From contig CAWGAJ010000004.1 in assembly GCA_963820545.1 (NCBI GenBank), positions 136,559-200,558 on the forward strand: 64,000 bases of DNA, written 5' to 3'. Shown in pieces: positions 61,840 to 64,000 of this stretch; position 1 is the first letter of the stretch, and every line of letters starts with the position of its first letter. Below the pieces are notes generated by a model. It saw only the letters and a program-made list of their open reading frames with translations, did not search any database and was not told where the DNA came from. Made by a program: the position numbers and the translations under genes. Origin of the DNA: CAWGAJ01 sp963820545. GTDB lineage: Bacteria > Planctomycetota > Planctomycetia > Pirellulales > Thermoguttaceae.

Positions 61840-63671
61840 ATGACTGAATCTCCACTTCGCCGTGCCCGCGTCATCCTCGCGCTGATCATTTTTGGCGCGA
61901 CTATTCTGGTCTTCACCGGAACACTCAGGAGCAGGTTCTACCGGCTGGGATGACGTAACTCTGATGTGTAGAACAACTCCCGCATCCGAACTCTCAGTCC
62001 AGAGACGATCGCCTGGTTCTTCACACCTCCTTCTTTGCGTCGTACACACCCCTCGCTCTCGTTTCCCATGCAGTCGACTACCAGATGTGGGGGAACGATC
62101 CGAAGGGGCATCACCTGACCGGCGTCCTGCTGCACGAAAAGAACACCGTCTGGCTTTATGTGCTCGCTCTGCTGATCTTCCCCCTCGTCCTCAACAGGAG
62201 AGGAGAGGATGGTCCTCTGGTGTATGGTGCGGCGATTGCGTCATTGCTCTTCGCCGTTCATCCGATGCGCGTCGAATCCGTCGCTTCAGTTGCGGACCGA
62301 AGGATCTCCTCTGTGCATTCTTCTTCCTCCCCTCAGTTATTGCCTATGTTGCCTACGCCAGGAATCGGGGATCGAAAGAAGGGAAACGCTGGTATGCCGC
62401 CGCACTCGGGTTATTCCTTCTGGCCTTGCTTTCGAAGTCTGTCGCTCTCACCCTGCCGCTCCTGCTTCTGTTATTGGATTTCATCCTCTTCCAGCCAGGA
62501 TCGTGGCGGACCTCGGCATTGCTCAAGGAAAAGATCCCATTCTTTGTCCTGAGCCTTGTGGTGGGTGTCATAACGATGCTGTCGGCGCCGCTGGAGATGG
62601 AAAGCGACGCCTTGAGTAGCTTGACCTCCTTCGAGAGACATCTGCTCCCGTGGTACAACGCTGCTTTTTACCCTGCCAAAACCATCTGGCCGCGCGACCT
62701 TTCGCTTTTGTATCAGTACAACCCGACAACATTCATTGCATGTGCAGCGGCAGCCATTGCCATCACCGTGGCCTTGCTTGCCCTGCCTTCCGCCGCCAGC
62801 GGCTTGTTCCCTCCGTCTGGATCGGGTATGCCGTACTTCTCCTCCCAACGAGCGGATCGGGCTTTCCGGAATTCAGCCGACCGCTGACCGGCACTCCTCC
62901 ATCCCCACGACCGTTTTCTTCCTTGCTGTTGGCGTCCTCCTGGTTGAGGGGATGGTCGGGCCCCTGGCCTCCAGGGCGGATCACACTCTTGTGCGCGGCG
63001 GCCTTGGTACCGCTGTTGGCTGCCTGCTGGTGGTCTCAGTCCTGATGACGACGGGGCAGATCGGCTACTGGTCAGATGCAGAGACTCTCTGGCGACACGC
63101 ACAAGGTGTTGCTCCAGCGAGACCGGAACCGTGGTACAATCTAGGACTGGCATTGCAGGAGGGGGGCGATTACGAATCGGCTGTGGAGGAGTACGTCAGA
63201 GCACTCAGGATCAAGCCGGAGTACCCGGAGGTGTTCGTGAATCTGGGGAATATCCACCGGGCAAAGGGTGATACGACGCGGGCACTCGCATCGTACAGAC
63301 GGGCAATCGAGCTCCAGCCATCCTATGTACTTGCCTACAACGACCTCGCCGAACTTCTGCTGGCAAACGGGAAGGCCGACGAAGCGATCGGAACTTACGA
63401 AAAGAGTCTTTCGATTGATCCACATGCATCCGGAGCGCTGTACGGCCTTGGGCTTGCGTACCGTTCGCGGGGAGATACCGCGAAAGCAATTGCAGTGCTC
63501 CAACTCCTGACGAGCATCAACCCCTCTCACGTACAGGCGATGGTCGTCCTCGGCGTGATATTGCTGGAGCGCGGTGACCGGGAGGGGGCCCTGGAGTATC
63601 TGCGGCGGGCTGCCAGACTAAACCACCTGGAAGCGCAGAGAGTACTCACGGAACGGAATATCGACTGGTAA
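61840..63671 (+). CDS. TMTC-like membrane protein with TPRs, several frameshifts
   Basis: Pieces in three frames make one gene: MTESPLRRARVILALIIFGA (61840), GWDDVTLM, NNSRIRTLSPETIAWFFTPP, ASYTPLALVSHAVDYQMWG (to 62095), YGAAIASLLFAVHPMRVESV, KDLLCAFFFLPSVIAYVAYA, LFLLALLSKSVALTLPLLLL, SVWIGYAVLLLPTS, VFFLAVGVLLVEGM, SDAETLWRHAQGVAPARPEP and then about six TPRs (WYNLGLALQEGGDYESAVEE onward) to TAA at 63669. This is the plan of TMTC/O-mannosyltransferase-like proteins: a glycosyltransferase-C membrane part and C-terminal TPRs. At least five single-base breaks fall between 61950 and 62900; the TPR part is clean. Confidence 0.8.
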
Positions 63672-63690
63672 GAGCGTAAAAGTCGGACAA

Positions 63691-63721
63691 AAAACCCATC
63701 GATGTGTTCTGGATGGGTTTT
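63691..63721. terminator. Bidirectional terminator-like hairpin
   Basis: AAAACCCATC and GATGGGTTTT with an 11-base loop lie between two convergent genes. A and T runs flank the stem, so it can work on either strand. Confidence 0.75.
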
Positions 63722-63744
63722 GATTGCGATGATCCGGGCGATGA

Positions 63745-63949
63745 TCAGGATTGCTCGGCGAGGCTCCGCTGAGCTCGGCGGATCGCTTTCACTTTCTTCA
63801 TGCGCTTCTTCACGGAAGGCTTGGTGAAATAGGCGCGCTTCTTGAACTCTTTGATATGCTGGGAACGCTCATACTTCTTCTGGAAGCGTTTGATCGCGCG
63901 GTCAATGGGCTCGTTTTCTGAAACGACTATGCCGACCAGACGAATTCAC
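63745..63949 (-). CDS. rpsU: Ribosomal protein S21 (bS21), frame broken at start
   Basis: The minus-strand frame reads IRLVGIVVSENEPIDRAIKR, FQKKYERSQHIKEFKKRAYF, TKPSVKKRMKKVKAIRRAQR and SLAEQS with TGA at 63745-63747. The GTG at 63947-63949 is one base out of frame with it (GTGAATT), so an extra A is the likely error. The KPSVKKR and KKVKAIRR block is the Bacteroidota/Chlorobiota form; planctomycete S21 proteins have an Arg-rich C-terminus instead. bS21 is part of the 30S subunit platform and helps initiation. Confidence 0.9.
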
Positions 63950-64000
63950 CCCTCTTCCGTCAAAAGTTTCTTCGTTGTACAGACATCACACCGTGGTTTC

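Noticed and set aside
1..64000. tRNA or rRNA genes
   Set aside because: No stretch with a tRNA T-loop pattern and acceptor pairing, and no rRNA core sequence, was found by reading.

Overview
The window reads as Planctomycetota, most likely a Pirellulales-type bacterium, apart from its two edges. The evidence is gene content: two DUF1559 proteins, two PEP-CTERM (exosortase-target) proteins, a GAF-HlyD / HlyD / PqqD-M50-HlyD export cluster, a membrane H+-pyrophosphatase, large secreted proteins with no clear family, and many intergenic palindromes. No rRNA or tRNA gene was found.

Layout. 1-2 kb: AT-rich accessory DNA with a truncated zinc-ribbon gene, a two-TM protein and an IS1595-type transposase. 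2.1-7.8 kb: export cluster. 7.8-19.7 kb: larC, a DUF255 thioredoxin-like protein, panB, a methyltransferase, gap, a DUF1559 protein, a transglutaminase lipoprotein and unknowns. 19.9-28.4 kb: a TPR protein, a triple-receiver response regulator and a convergent giant hybrid histidine kinase, then a DUF4282 protein. 28.9-34.5 kb: a secreted metallopeptidase, a Phd/PIN toxin-antitoxin operon with a readable promoter/operator, a DUF3841 protein, carA, a candidate small RNA and an AlaC-like aminotransferase. 34.7-37.9 kb: a STAND (NB-ARC/TPR) ATPase with a small partner, bounded by two copies of the hypE 3' end. 38.1-45.6 kb: a minus-strand nickel-hydrogenase maturation operon (protease, cNMP-binding protein, hypA, B, F, C, D, E) without hydrogenase structural genes. 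45.6-60.4 kb: PEP-CTERM proteins, argS, rsfS, hppA, a second DUF1559 protein behind a cobalamin riboswitch, a RelE/ParE-like toxin-antitoxin pair and a large secreted protein. 60.4-64 kb: a block of Bacteroidota/Chlorobiota character (Hc1 histone, TMTC-like TPR membrane protein, S21 of the KPSVKKR type). It lacks the repeats of the rest and may be a transfer or an assembly chimera.

Three features run through the window. First, intergenic gaps are packed with several families of short palindromes and with heptamer-like tandem repeats; some lie inside genes in frame (transglutaminase, hypF) or supply the last codons and stop (larC, hypA, the hydrogenase protease, a PEP-CTERM gene). Second, many intact-looking genes are broken by apparent loss of single bases, often in homopolymers, which suggests sequencing error more than true pseudogenes; I give the reconstructed gene span in those cases. 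Third, nickel handling recurs (larC and the hyp operon).

The most interesting unit is the STAND module at 34.7-37.9 kb, which looks like a defence-type insertion at the 3' end of hypE.
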